Positions 1 through 10,551 of a stretch of 64,000 bases of DNA are shown here, one piece after another. Under the pieces are notes generated by a model. The model did no database searches. It saw nothing but the letters and a program-made list of their open reading frames with translations, and had not been told where the DNA came from. Within the stretch, counting starts at the first letter, position 1, and every line of letters starts with the position of its first letter. The stretch lies in contig WHVD01000062.1 of the NCBI GenBank assembly GCA_015178975.1, positions 248,001-312,000 of the forward strand, in the 5' to 3' direction. Source of the DNA: Hysterangium stoloniferum. Taxonomy: Eukaryota > Basidiomycota > Agaricomycetes > Hysterangiales > Hysterangiaceae. The position numbers and the translations under genes were made by a program.

Positions 1-360
1 TGTACATACAATCCAGTCAGAAAATTAGCTTAGATTCCCCCAGTAATCTAATTACATTTTCCACTCTAAAAACCTTACTTGATCTACATTGCTCGCACTA
101 GTCAGAGCCCACGGGCTCCGGGGCATCTATCTCTCTCAACCAACTCAACTCACGACCCACAACCTCCAACTTACGACCCACAACCCCCGACTTACGACCT
201 ACGACCCACGAACCCCGCCCGGACTCCCCAGGATCCCCGTCCGTCCGTTTGAAATTGGACAACACGATCTAGCGAGGGCGCAGCCTATAAGCTGAAGCCA
301 AGTCCTACCGGATATCCCGTGGGTTTCTCCGGAGACCTGGCCTGTGTTTGTATCCTAACA
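1..360 (+). mobile_element. LTR family D, partial (cut by window edge)
   Basis: This stretch matches the 3' part of the complete family D copy at 15405-16224, sharing the TGTACATACAATCCAGTC block and the terminal TATCCTAACA. It ends at 360 and directly abuts Ty3 pol sequence, so it was probably inserted into the older pol remnant. The left part lies outside the window, so a target duplication cannot be checked. It is a non-coding LTR fossil. Confidence 0.8.
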
Positions 361-2489
361 AAGAGCCGGAATTTACCTGGACAGATTCCTGGGCCGCAGA
401 CTTTGACGACACCAATGTCACGGTCAAATGTGTCATCGCCTATTGGAGCCGTACACTCAAGCAAGCAGAATGTAACTATTCAGCCACAGAGCGAGAAGCG
501 TTAGCCGCTAAAGAAGGATTAGTCCATTTCCAGCTCTTTATCGAAGGAGAACATATCCTTCTGATCACTGACCATGCGGCGTTACAATGGGCCAGATCTT
601 ACGAGAATACTAATCGTCGACTGGCCGCATGGGGGGCGGTATATGCTGCATACCCTGGTCTGGAAATCCTACATAGAGCAGGACGAATACATAGCAATGT
701 TGACCCATTGTCCAGACTTCCTCGAGTACCAGACTATGCTAGCCCCGTGAGAGACGACCTTTTACCGATCATAGTGGACTCTCATAACCGGAAAGACGAT
801 GAGATGTTATGGGAGAACAAACCAGCGGAAAAGGCCGTCTTTTTCACTCATCACGAGTTAGTCGAACCAGTCGGAACCATGGAAGAGGTCCCCCAAACGA
901 AATGGGACTTGCACAACCTCCCTAGAAACAATGAAACCGATGAAGTGAATTTTACTCTCTCGAATCCACAATTGCTTATAGAGATCGACGAAAATTATGC
1001 TAAGGAACTTCGTGATGGATACCTGAAAGACCCTGCCTTCAGAAATTATTACGCCACCGATCCCATTTCTCCAAACATGGTAACTACTCCTTTGCATTAT
1101 TTCATCGGCAAGAATAAGCTATTGTTCTTTCGAGATTCGGACTGGAAAAGTCGAATCTGCATTCCTAGCAGCATGACGATGACCATACTCAAGCTGATAC
1201 ATGATAATCCCTTCGAAGGAGCTCATGCAGGCGGCCACAGGCTCTTTAATCTGATGAAGGACCATTTCGTCTGGCCAAGGATGTTGCATGACTGTGTGGC
1301 GTACGCTCGCAGCTGCGACATATGCCAGAAAACTAAAGTTGATCATTCCGCTCGACAAGGAGCTCTTCGACCCGCGGATGTACCCCTAAGGCCATTTGAG
1401 GTTGTCTCGATGGACCTGATTACCGGATTGCCTCCTTCTACAGAGGGTGCTTATTCAGCCATCTTCGTCGCCATGGATAAACTCACTCGTTTCTTAATTT
1501 GTGAACCCACCACTTCAGATCTATCCGCAGAAGGATTCGCGTGAATCTTCGTGAATAAGGTAGCCGCTCCTTTCGGCCTACCTTCAAGGATAATCTGTGA
1601 TCGAGACAAGAGGTGGACCTGTAGGTTCTGGAGAGAGGTCTGCAAGGTATACGGAAGTGCCCTTGTGGTATCCTCGTCCCACCATCCTCAGACCGACGGT
1701 CAAACGGAGAATGCCAATGCTATCGTGGAGCAAATGCTCAGAGCGTACTGTGCCTCTTCGAAGGAGGAATGGTCTAAATAGACTCAAGTAGTGGCTCATA
1801 CCTACAATTCGATGGTTTAAAGCTCAACAAGCTATGCGCCGGCCTTTTTACTGATGGGCTACTTACCAAGAAGAATGTCTAGCTGTCTAGGAGGAGACGA
1901 CCCTGTGGTCCCCAGAGAATTATCAGATAGCCCTGTAGCCGACCAATGGATCTTAGAATTGGAAAACCACCGACAAGTAGTGTGGGATTCGATTGCGCGA
2001 GCACAAAAAACCCAAGCTCGTAGCTACAATAAGAGGTGGAGATTGGTAGAAGATATCTCAGAGGGAGATTATGTTTTGATTAATCCCCATTCCCTCGAGC
2101 TTGTCGAAGCCAAGGGACCCGGAAGGAAACTTATACAAAGATGGATAGGGCCGTTCGAAGTCTTGGAGAAGATCAATCCTCAAGTCTTCTGACTCTGCAT
2201 TCCCTCGGAATATCAATTACACCCAGTGATTAATCGAGACCATCTTAAAAAATACCATCTCTCCCCTAAGGAATTCGGATCCAGGGAGCTACTTCAGAAT
2301 CCTCGAGAACTCAATCGTAACGATGAGGAGTACAAAGTAGAAGCTATAGTAGGGCACAAAAAGCATCGAAATCGACTCCTTTTCCAGGTTCGATGGAAAG
2401 GATATGGACTGGAGGAGGATACCTGGTTAAACAGCAATGACCTTCGTAACGCTCCCGCTCTTCTTAGAGCTTACAAGACTATTTATTGA
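361..2489 (+). mobile_element. Ty3/gypsy chromovirus pol remnant
   Basis: The translated sequence gives, in order, an RNase H region (around 370-720, with TEREALA and ITDHAALQW), the integrase zinc-binding region (around 1200-1340, ending CDICQKTK), the integrase core (around 1390-1780, with MDLITGLP and HHPQTDGQTEN), a basic linker, and a chromodomain at about 2330-2480 (FQVRWKGYGLEEDTW). This order is that of Ty3-type chromoviruses, whose chromodomain tethers integration to chromatin. Reverse transcriptase and gag would lie left of the window or were lost. The remnant is broken in about three places. A related remnant of the same subfamily lies on the minus strand at 38980-40000. Confidence 0.9.
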
Positions 2490-2689
2490 ATCTAATGATC
2501 ATTTCACTCCCTTACGACGACAACACTGTTTATTTACTTCTAGCCCTACCCCACACTTTCATCCCCCTCGGCCTTTTACCTCAATAACCAAGCGGAGTTT
2601 GAAATTAATATAAAATACGTAAATTCGCTAAAGAAAATTTTATTCCCCCTATCTCTTCCCTCCACGTCAACCTCTCAAATCAGTACACT

Positions 2690-3490
2690 ATGTCGCAGGA
2701 GCAACAACCCCAACCCAAGTTCCCCAACTTTAAAAGAATACCGCGACCTCAACCGATTAATACCTCTACCACACTGTCTCGTATTGAACAAGTCGAGCAC
2801 TCCACGAGTAATTCTGGAACACCTTTGCCAATACCCTCCACTGCGCAGGGCGACATGACGGGAACGTCCACCGGCTCGGGGAACGGAACCGTCTTTACTC
2901 CATACACTCCTCTCCCCAGACCCCGATTTCCCAATTTTAAAAGAATACCTCAACCCCAAACTACAGTTCCTCCTTCCCCACCACCTCGAACAGAAACTGT
3001 CGAGCATGTGGAGGAGACCTCATCTTCTACGAACCCTACACGGACGGACTCCATTTCAAAAGCTACACCATGGCCCTCTGATACTTGGGGGGCTCCCTCG
3101 GGAACATGGAGCGAAACCCCACCACCTTCTCATAGTATTTTCCCTTCTACTGAAGAGGAGATCAAAAGGAAACAGCAGTCCGAGAATTTCTCTGCACAGG
3201 TCCAGGAGGAATTGAAAACGCTTAAACGGAAAAGGAGAGAGGAGTACTTGGAAGGACAGTGGAGGATGGGGGCTAGGGATAATGTCCCTTCAAGGTGGAC
3301 GTGGCAGGAATGGAGGAGAATGGAAGGGCACGATAATCCTTCAATCATTGCTCCCCCTTCGGGTCATAAATGGATGGATTTCACTGAAATGGATTGCAGC
3401 GACGGGGGCACGCCATGTGTTCGGAGTGTGGGACAAAAAAGTAGGAAAGGAAAAGATGGGGTCACCTTCTACGATTGGGACAAAATATGA
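2690..3490 (+). CDS. Unrecognised ORF downstream of chromovirus pol
   Basis: An open frame of 266 codons starts 200 bases after the chromodomain end and lies between pol and the 3' LTR. The product is rich in proline, serine and threonine, then charged. The motif FPNFKRIP occurs twice, near residues 11 and 80, followed by a basic helix-like stretch (around 150-195) and a cysteine-containing tail with FYDWD. I do not recognise the family. A related tail with the same MDF...FYDW layout lies on the minus strand near 36600-36850, so the ORF travels with the repeat family. It could be an accessory protein of the element or a captured host gene. It is part of a fossil element. Confidence 0.55.
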   Translation: MSQEQQPQPKFPNFKRIPRPQPINTSTTLSRIEQVEHSTSNSGTPLPIPSTAQGDMTGTSTGSGNGTVFTPYTPLPRPRFPNFKRIPQPQTTVPPSPPPRTETVEHVEETSSSTNPTRTDSISKATPWPSDTWGAPSGTWSETPPPSHSIFPSTEEEIKRKQQSENFSAQVQEELKTLKRKRREEYLEGQWRMGARDNVPSRWTWQEWRRMEGHDNPSIIAPPSGHKWMDFTEMDCSDGGTPCVRSVGQKSRKGKDGVTFYDWDKI

Positions 3491-5196
3491 AGGATCAAAT
3501 TACAAAGCATTGCATTGCAACGTGGAGATGGAGTCGCACTACCTCCCAGAACCCCTTCACAACGTGGACCTCAGGAGCGGACCTACCGGATGGGGCCCAG
3601 TGATCTTTCATCTGACTCGGAGGACGACCAATCTCGCTACCCCACCTATGACAGCAAGTACCTCAGTGCTGACTGCCATGAAGGTTTCCTACTCCCTGAC
3701 AACATTCACTTCTTCATGAGTGATCCTAACCAACGATGAAAGCTACCAACTTCCATCAGAGTTTGGAGGGGGTATCGTCCAGCAGACTCTGCGATACCAT
3801 CCAGTTCCACTCATCTCCCTTCACCTCTGCCAGTCTCTTCCGTACCCACATTACAGCACTTTACACCCTTTTCAGAGTTACCGGGAGGTCTTGTACCATC
3901 CACCAAGCTGCCTTCTCTTCCCCCTATACCATTACCCCTCCCCTTTGCAGGACATCCCCTTATATCACTGTCCTCATCCACACCCAAGCCTTCTCCAGCA
4001 CCGTGGCCAATCTCACCCCTCCACACATCACCTGACCCCCTCGTCACCTCCCACTCTACTCTGACGCCTTTGGTCCCTGCGGTGTCGAACACTCCCCTTA
4101 TTTCCTCTACAATGCGGAGTCCACCGCCCGCCTCTCCCTACTCCCCTTGCGTTTCTCTGGGAAGCCCCATTCAGCATCCTAACGTTACAATAATGGACGT
4201 TGATCGCCCTATCCTGGAAGTTCTCACAACACCTATGGAGGAAGTCCTCGAGATGCCTCTCTCAGCCACAAACGTCTCCAAGGAACCCCCCCCCAGCAAT
4301 GGAAGTCTTTGAGGAGCCTCCCCCCTTAAGCGAAAAAGCAAAAGGGAAACGAAGAACCGATATTCAGTCCGATGAGCCCCTTGTCATTGACCCCCCCCCA
4401 GCCCACCCCATTCGTAGCCCCCCGCCGCGGCCGCCCTCTCCCTTCCACTCTCAGGATACGGCTGGCCCCTCTCGTCCCTTCCAGTCAGGTTGGATGCGCG
4501 TGTCCATTAATTACCCCTCCGACATCTTTACTGTAGGACGCACATTAACGTGACTGGGACCAACCCTGCGGCACCCCCTTCTTAAAAGGCATATTCAGGG
4601 GTATAGTGGGTCTCTCACGTTGTCAGACTGCATGAGTGCGTTTTACTTATGCGTCAATGACCCTAAGGAACAGCTGCGTTTAGCGGAGGATATCGAACGG
4701 GTGGAACTCTCCATGTTTCGGTCCTTACTTGTCAACTCTTCTTGTGTCCTTCCTGAACACACACCAACCCACTCAGCAGTGGACCTCGTTGACTTGTTGG
4801 AGCAACTGTTACTGGATTCAGACACCTCGAGAGGAATCCCCCCTGGGGGAGACATGAGCTCCATACCGCTTATCACTCCTACCCCACCATCACTACACCC
4901 TCGACCCCCTCTCATTGCCTGCATTACTGACGCTTCCGCTGATCGCGTTTGCGCCATAATTCGAATGCACCAGAAGGCCTACGGTCGTTGGGTCTCATCG
5001 ATCCAAAAACTGGATGGGTCAACCTCCGCCAATGATGCTTCGAAGCGAGAGGACATCGCTCTTTCCTTTTGTGCCAAGCGTCTTGCCTGGGGCAACGCTA
5101 TCCTACACCTTGGGGGTTCATCGCAGGACGCATGGGGAGGAGTTCCAAGCGTCCTTCGACATCTTCTTTGACATAGCTCTTCAACCTGGGGGGCAC
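3491..5196 (+). mobile_element. Post-pol region of the chromovirus, degenerate
   Basis: This stretch fills the gap between the 266-codon ORF and the 3' LTR. It is very rich in C and in proline codons, and the longest open frame (4620-5171, 183 codons) has no motif I recognise. The last bases before 5197 form a purine tract (CTGGGGGGCAC), the usual polypurine primer next to a 3' LTR, so the whole 2.5 kb belongs to the element. The region is decayed and its original coding layout is unclear. Confidence 0.6.
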
Positions 5197-6305
5197 TGTG
5201 AGAGGTATGGCGAAATACACTCAGGAAATATAGTCGGATGAGCTCCTACTATATTTCCTTTATTATTTCTGTTTTCTCTCTTTTATTATATCTATAATTA
5301 GTTCGACGACCTATGTATGTGGTACATTGACTCTTGTGGGCGCACACACGCTAGACTTATGTATTCTAGCACCCGTAGTTTAGAACTCAGACACTTTTTA
5401 CACCGCAACCACGACTTACCCAGACACCTGTTAGTGTCCTGTAAGTTGTGATTGGAGTGAGGAGTATGCTTTTACCACAGTTTCATTGTGATAAAACACT
5501 CCTTTTATTTTATTTATATTTTACATATTCTATTCATATTTTTCTATCTTTCATATTCTTCGAATATTGCATATTTCATTAGTTCGAAGCATTGTGTATA
5601 CTTGTGGGTGCACTCAGCACCAATTAGAACCCAGACACACTTTAACCCAAGAACCACCACTCGTAAGACACAAACTAGGTCTACTACGAGTGGTGATCAG
5701 GGTAATGTGTCAGCTACCACATAGGTAGCATTATCTGAACTACTGAATACTTCTGGCCTCGAACTGTAATAGTCGAGGCCTCCACTCGAACCATTGCACT
5801 CGTTGACTCCTTCATCATCTCGTGCTCTTTCTCTCACTTTCTCTTATATTGCACCGAATAGGTCAATATTCTTCCTTTCTACTCATTTCTTCGTATATAG
5901 AACGGTCAGAACTTCCGCCACTCTTCACAATTGGTGTATCGTCTTGACCGTCACAGACGGGCTTTAGCTACTCACTCAGTCTGAGTTTCGAACTGTACCA
6001 GTCGAAACTCAATCCTTATCTCAACCCGCGTGGACTACATCCACGCTACTCTATTATTCGACTCTCTAACTACTCTACTTGCACTCGAGCAGTTGTCCAG
6101 AATTGCACTTAACAGTCAATTCTACTTATTCGTTCTAGCTATCTACCTTACTTTAGATAGCTACTTCTCTCTACCGTATTGAACTAAGTAGTCAATACGT
6201 GTTCAGTTTGTATTAGACTTAGACAGTCAATACATCGTGGTATCGTACCTAAACGGTCGATATTCTTCGTATATAGAATGGTTAGAACTTCTACCACTCT
6301 TCACA
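5197..6305 (+). mobile_element. LTR family A, 3' LTR of the chromovirus, with nested family B LTR
   Basis: It begins TGTGAGAGGTATGG directly after the polypurine tract and ends CCACTCTTCACA. Removing the nested family B copy (5456-5929) and one copy of its 5 bp duplication leaves about 630 bp, the same size as the solo copies at 13663-14296 and 45504-46132. The first 80 bases contain a hairpin formed by GGAAATATAGT and its complement. No 5' LTR of this element is in the window. Confidence 0.85.
5456..5929 (+). mobile_element. Solo LTR family B nested in LTR family A
   Basis: This 474 bp copy has the same length as both LTRs of the element at 26209-32644. It is flanked by ATTGG on both sides (5451-5455 and 5930-5934). 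Uninterrupted family A copies read straight through this point, confirming the insertion. The first base has changed from T to A. It is younger than the A copy that hosts it. Confidence 0.9.
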
Positions 6306-6499
6306 CTCAGTTAGAGAGCTGACAGGTTGTCTGGGTGGAGTCCAGTGACTGGTGTGTGAGACAGAGTCAGATATAGACAGGTTTGATATGTGTGGGTCCC
6401 GGTGGGCACTCCAGTTGTGACTGTACTTTGGGTACCATATAGAAGGTCAGGTGCATATAAGGCGGGGTCTGGATGCCAGTGGGTTTTCCAGTCCTAACA
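6306..6499 (-). mobile_element. Family D LTR-like fragment
   Basis: The block GGAGTCCAGTGACTG and the terminal CCAGTCCTAACA match the minus-strand 5' end of family D copies (compare 16225-16586 and 54220-54442). Only about 190 bp is left, and it is more diverged than other D copies, suggesting an older insertion. Confidence 0.6.
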
Positions 6500-6946
6500 G
6501 TTATCCTCCAAAGAATATCCTAATTAGAAGAATAGTAGAGAATTAAGAATATGTAAATATATGAAATATAATGCAATAGAATAATTATATTTCTTAGAGG
6601 GGGGTACCCCTCACAACAAGTACCATGGAAAAGTCACTGGATGATATAATTGAAACATAAATAGCAAGGAATCATGTAATGTCCTTTTATGAAATGCCCA
6701 AAATTTTTTAATCTCCTCAGTTTTGAGAATTTTAATAATCTGGACTTGTGTGGCCAAAGTATAACATTTTGTACAAAGTGGTGGTGACTAAGTGAACAGG
6801 AGCATAGCAGAAGCCGCTGCTTATCAAGCTCGTTGTCTATACTGACAACGCCAACACTTCGGTTACCTTCCGCACCCAATTCCGTAGTTTCCACAGGTTA
6901 AACGCAGCTTTAACTTGCCTCAGCATAATTCAAATTACAAAATATC
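6500..6946. other. Intergenic, upstream of vma3
   Basis: This AT-rich stretch lies between the last LTR fragment and the start codon of vma3. It should contain the vma3 promoter, but I see no confident TATA or other site. The short minus-strand open frame at 6634-6894 has no recognisable product. Confidence 0.5.
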
Positions 6947-7779
6947 ATGTCCGTTTGTCCACCGTATGCGCCATTCTTTGGATTTTCAGGCGTTACCGCT
7001 GCTGTAAGTTCCAGTTTTTAGTAGTTCTTGTCGATTAGATTCACGCGTTTGACTAGATGGTGTTTAGCAGTATGTCATTGTCGCCGAGTCAAACTGAGCT
7101 TGAGTTACTGACCGATGAGAATCAAATAATAGCGGTTGGTGCGGCGTATGGAACCTCAAAAGCTGGTATTGGTATCGCAGGACTGGGACAATTTAAGCCA
7201 GAGTTGATCATGAAGGTACGTTGAGTTTATACACGTCGCGGCAGCTGCCTGCTTATTCAGTTGTTCTTTCCACAGAGTTTAATTCCAGTGGTTATGTCTG
7301 GTATCATTGCTGTGTATGGGCTTGTAGTATCGGTGTTAATTGCTGGTGGATGTGTGTATTTCGTCACTATAAGCCAGTGCACACCATGAACCATGACCTC
7401 CCTACAGTGGATCCGGCAAAAGATTACTCACTCTATGCGGGATTTATACACCTAGCAGCAGGATTGTCGTGTGGATTTACAGGGCTTGCAGCAGGATACG
7501 CGGTTGGGATTGTTGGCGACTCGGTGCGTCTACATTTTTCGTGTATATTTGGGGATATTAATTGTAAGGATTTTAAGTGTGTACGAGCATATCTGCATGA
7601 ATCGAAAGTTTTTGTTGCTATGGTCCTCATTCTGATTTTTGCAGAAGTCCTGGGTCTATATGGGTGCGTCTGCCAATCACATCGGCTCGACACTCCACGC
7701 CTGATGTCGATTGTCTCCCCATAGACTAATCGTCGCTTTGATCTTGAACACTCGTACAACTGATGACGTGCAGTGCTAA
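6947..7779 (+). CDS. vma3: V-type proton ATPase 16 kDa proteolipid subunit c
   Basis: This gene encodes subunit c of the membrane Vo ring of the vacuolar proton pump. I place seven exons at 6947-7003, 7057-7069, 7133-7215, 7276-7351, 7408-7523, 7578-7663 and 7725-7779. All introns have GT-AG ends and are 53-63 nt; exon 2 is only 13 nt. The spliced product is 161 residues, against 160 for yeast Vma3. Visible landmarks are [11 protein letters not shown] at the N-terminus, [53 protein letters not shown] and [13 protein letters not shown]. Glu138 in the fourth membrane helix is the proton-carrying residue. Four membrane segments are expected. The first residues and C-terminus look more like Vma3 than Vma11. 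The gene looks intact. Confidence 0.95.
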
Positions 7780-7850
7780 CATAGTATAATTAACTGCATA
7801 ACGGCACGAAAAAGCTGTACAATAATATTGTGGATGCGGTTTAATGCTTA
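7780..7850. other. 3' flank of vma3 up to the MITE
   Basis: The MITE begins only about 70 bp after the vma3 stop codon, so it lies in or next to the vma3 3' untranslated region. Confidence 0.4.
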
Positions 7851-8587
7851 TTGCTCTTTGCATAATTCATGGCGGAGTCCAAAACCATCATTTTTTGCCG
7901 CCGTTTTGAAGTGAGAAGTTGTAAAGGGTATATCTCCTCAAATACTGTGATTTAAATCAAGTGTATTATATGAAATTTGATCTAATGTATTTTCTCTTAT
8001 TTCCTATGGTGCCGGATTGTCACAAAAAGTATGTGCTGCTGGTGCTGCCGGTATGATTACCTCACATAAGTTAGTCAATTTTCCAAGAAATCTAGTGGTT
8101 TAAGTAAATGGTGACCTCTTCATTCCCAATTATAACACTATATTGAGACTCTTTACGGTTGGAATAAGTAATCTGTGTGCTCAATGTTGTGTGAAAATGG
8201 TTTTGCTTTAAATGTAGAGCGCCTATCCCAAAAAGAAATTGCTTTAGAGGCTAAAACACAAATATCTATAGCAAATCCCTCCATGAGAATCTTTATATGT
8301 ATAATGAAATCATTCTGGTATATTCTCACAAAAATTTGACCATTAAATACGATATAAAAGGAGTCTTATAACACTTACTCATTAGGTTGTAATGCATTTT
8401 ATCTGTTGAGATAGTGAAATTTTTGGCTCCATAGTTTTCAAGAAAGACAAAAATACATCAATTTTTATATACAACACTTGACCTGAATCACAATATTTGA
8501 GGAGATATACCCTTTACAACTTCTCACTTCAAAACGGCGGCAAAAAATGAAGGTTTTGGACTCCGCCATGAATTATGCAAAGAGCAA
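7851..8587. mobile_element. MITE with ~100 bp terminal inverted repeats, TA flanks
   Basis: The left end TTGCTCTTTGCATAATTCAT is repeated as its exact complement at the right end. The inverted match runs about 100 bp inwards (7851-7955 against 8483-8587) with few differences. A TA dinucleotide sits on each side (7849-7850 and 8588-8589), as for Tc1/mariner insertions. The 737 bp interior has no open frame of note, so it is a non-autonomous element. It fills the gap between two convergent host genes. Confidence 0.8.
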
Positions 8588-8678
8588 TAATGACACATAA
8601 TTACGGTTACCCAGCTTGGTGGAATATAGAAGGTGCAAACATATACATCGCACGACCATCTGTGTTAAGCTGAATTGC

Positions 8679-9323
8679 TCAGTCGTGTTCACGTGGGGAT
8701 GGGGATCTGCGGGAATAACGGCGCTTTTTGTCTCTACTGCTGGATCGTGAGCTCTCTGAGCTTGAGGCTGAACCAGATGATGATCCTGAATTTGAATTCG
8801 ATTCCGATTCCGAGTCGGAAGAGCTGGATCCTGGTGATTCAGATTCGGAGTCGGAAGAACGTGAGGACCTGCGTTCGATGATTTGTAAACTGAGTCTGCC
8901 ACTAATCATGAATCAGACATACTTCCGAGCCCTTTTCTTAGGCGGTTTGCCCTTCTCATTTTCCCGTTTGCGCTCTTTATCCTCCAAAATCTTATTAGCA
9001 GTGCCCGCCCTAACGTAGTTAATTGTAGAATTATGGATACTATATTCAACTTTAATTGCTCACTTGGTCTTGAATTCCTCAGGCAATTCAATGCTAGGCT
9101 GGCCGTCCTTTCGAAGCTTAGCTAGGAGACTGGGTTTCTCGAGCAGCTCTGTCCGGGATGGACGAGACACGTAGGGACGGGTGAACTTGCAGTCAAAGGT
9201 GAAATGTCCTGAACATGAATTAATGCATGGATTATTAAGATCACAATTTTGTGTAAGAAGACGTACCTTTGCCTAAGCATCTCTGGCACACCGTGTTAGC
9301 ATTAGCCACCGGGTTCGAATTTC
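8679..9323 (-). CDS. CCHC zinc-knuckle protein with RS/acidic serine tail (ZCCHC10-like)
   Basis: Four exons can be read on the minus strand: 9323-9267, 9208-9064, 9009-8923 and 8868-8679, separated by GT-AG introns of 54-58 nt. The order is a zinc knuckle CQRCLGKGHFTFDC (C-x2-C-x4-H-x4-C), then RPYVSRPSRTELL, a lysine-rich stretch (KERKRENEKGKPPKKRARK), a serine/aspartate/glutamate repeat, and an arginine-serine tail ending RRSPSPREHD. This is the layout of ZCCHC10-type nuclear proteins, which are thought to act in RNA metabolism. The first coding exon is unresolved: ATG at 9465 with a donor just after it does not give the right phase with the acceptor at 9324. The true start may differ or the gene model may need another small exon. 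Confidence 0.8.
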
Positions 9324-9523
9324 CTGTTCAATGTCAGCCTTACCTTTAAGAATTTTAAGAATGTAATTATATACCTCTTCTATACCAAATCGAAGCTAAA
9401 TATCAGAAAAATCTCCAAAGAGACGAGCTCTAGTGGAAAACACACCTATGTGGTGCGAACTTGGACATGAGTGCCGGAGTTTGAAACGGTCTGTGGAACG
9501 CTCTCAAAACACAAAACAAGTTA
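9324..9523. promoter_or_regulatory. Short head-to-head gap between zinc-knuckle gene and mrpl6
   Basis: The two genes diverge from a gap of under 200 bp that must also hold the first exon of the zinc-knuckle gene. Both therefore probably share a bidirectional promoter. No specific factor site can be supported. Confidence 0.45.
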
Positions 9524-10362
9524 ATGGCCTCTGCAGCGCGGATATGGGGCAGATCCGCACTTTCTGGCCGACATGCATATCCTAGGCCGTTCTCCACGTC
9601 AACGGCGGCGCTAGCAGGCAGTCCTTGCTATATAGGCCGTGCGCCCATCACACTCCCGCCGTCCGTAACAGTAGAGCAATCCCCAAATGCACTTCATATA
9701 AAAGGACCTCTTGGATCGACTAGTGTTCCTCTACATCCTTTCATGACCCTTACATTTAAAACTCTCCAGGATAAAAAGTCCAAAGGAAAGAAGAAAGCGG
9801 CTGGGGCAGCGACAAGCGAAACGGGATTATTATCAACAGGAATTCAATCACTCTTGATCACCGTCGAAAAGCCCAACCTCCGCGCCCAACGCTCCCTCTG
9901 GGGCCTTACACGCACACTCGTCTCAAATGCTATAACAGGCATGACAGAAGGGTTCCTCCTCCCGTTGCACCTCGTCGGCGTGGGGTACCGTGCAGCACTC
10001 GAACCTGACCCACGGCCTTCATCTATCATTGAACGGGAAGGGGGGAATCCGGTTGGCGCAATGAGGCTTAATATGAAGCTGGGATTTTCGCATTCGGTTT
10101 TTGTACCGGTGCCGCCACATATTAAGGTGGAGGTACCCGTGCCGACCAGGATTATGTTGGTTTGTACGGATAAGCAGCAGTTGGGTTTATTTGCTGCCAG
10201 GGTAAGAAGTTGGAGGAAGCCGGAGCCATATAAAGGGAAGGTGGGTTGTAAATATTTTTTCTGAGGTTGGTGGTGCTTTACAGTTTATTGACTTTTATTA
10301 TGGCGCAGGGAATTTTCGTGGGCTCAGAGGTGGTTAGGATAAAATCTGTTAAGAAGAAGTAA
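9524..10362 (+). CDS. mrpl6: Mitochondrial large-subunit ribosomal protein L6 (uL6m)
   Basis: Two exons (9524-10240 and 10309-10362), with a 68 nt intron ending GCGCAG, encode 256 residues. The N-terminus (MASAARIWGRSALSGRHAY, then RPFSTSTAAL) is basic and serine-rich, as expected of a mitochondrial import signal. The L6 core follows with YIGRAPITLPPSVTVE, HIKGPLGS, RTLVSNAITGMTEGF, LVGVGYRA and the C-terminal SWRKPEPYKGKGIFVGSE. L6 binds 23S-type rRNA near the factor-binding centre. An insertion rich in lysine and alanine (about residues 85-100) separates the early strands, as in other fungal mitochondrial L6 proteins. The gene is divergent from the zinc-knuckle gene and appears intact. Confidence 0.93.
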
Positions 10363-10551
10363 TGTAGATCGATGCAATTTCGTTTTATTCCCATTGCTCT
10401 TTCGGCTGTGATCTTTATTCCTTAGATTTGTTTATGATTCAGGTGCGTTCTCAGTGTCCAACGCTCACAAGCAATATAGAAACAGTCCTTCATAATTCCT
10501 CGTTATACAACGAATCCACAAAGCAATATATCATTCTACATTTCCTTTAAA
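10363..10551. other. Convergent 3' region between mrpl6 and bor1
   Basis: A gap of 189 bp separates two convergent stop codons. No gene or repeat is visible. Confidence 0.5.

Noticed and set aside
5488-5724. Recurring 66-79 codon frame starting MIKHSFYFIYILHILFIF or MVKHSFYF (also near 26241, 32203, 53530, 62722)
   Set aside because: It lies inside family B LTRs and is hydrophobic only because the AT-rich U3 is read through; it recurs because the LTR recurs.
6634-6894. Minus-strand open frame upstream of vma3
   Set aside because: No recognisable motif, no splice context, and it overlaps the likely vma3 promoter.
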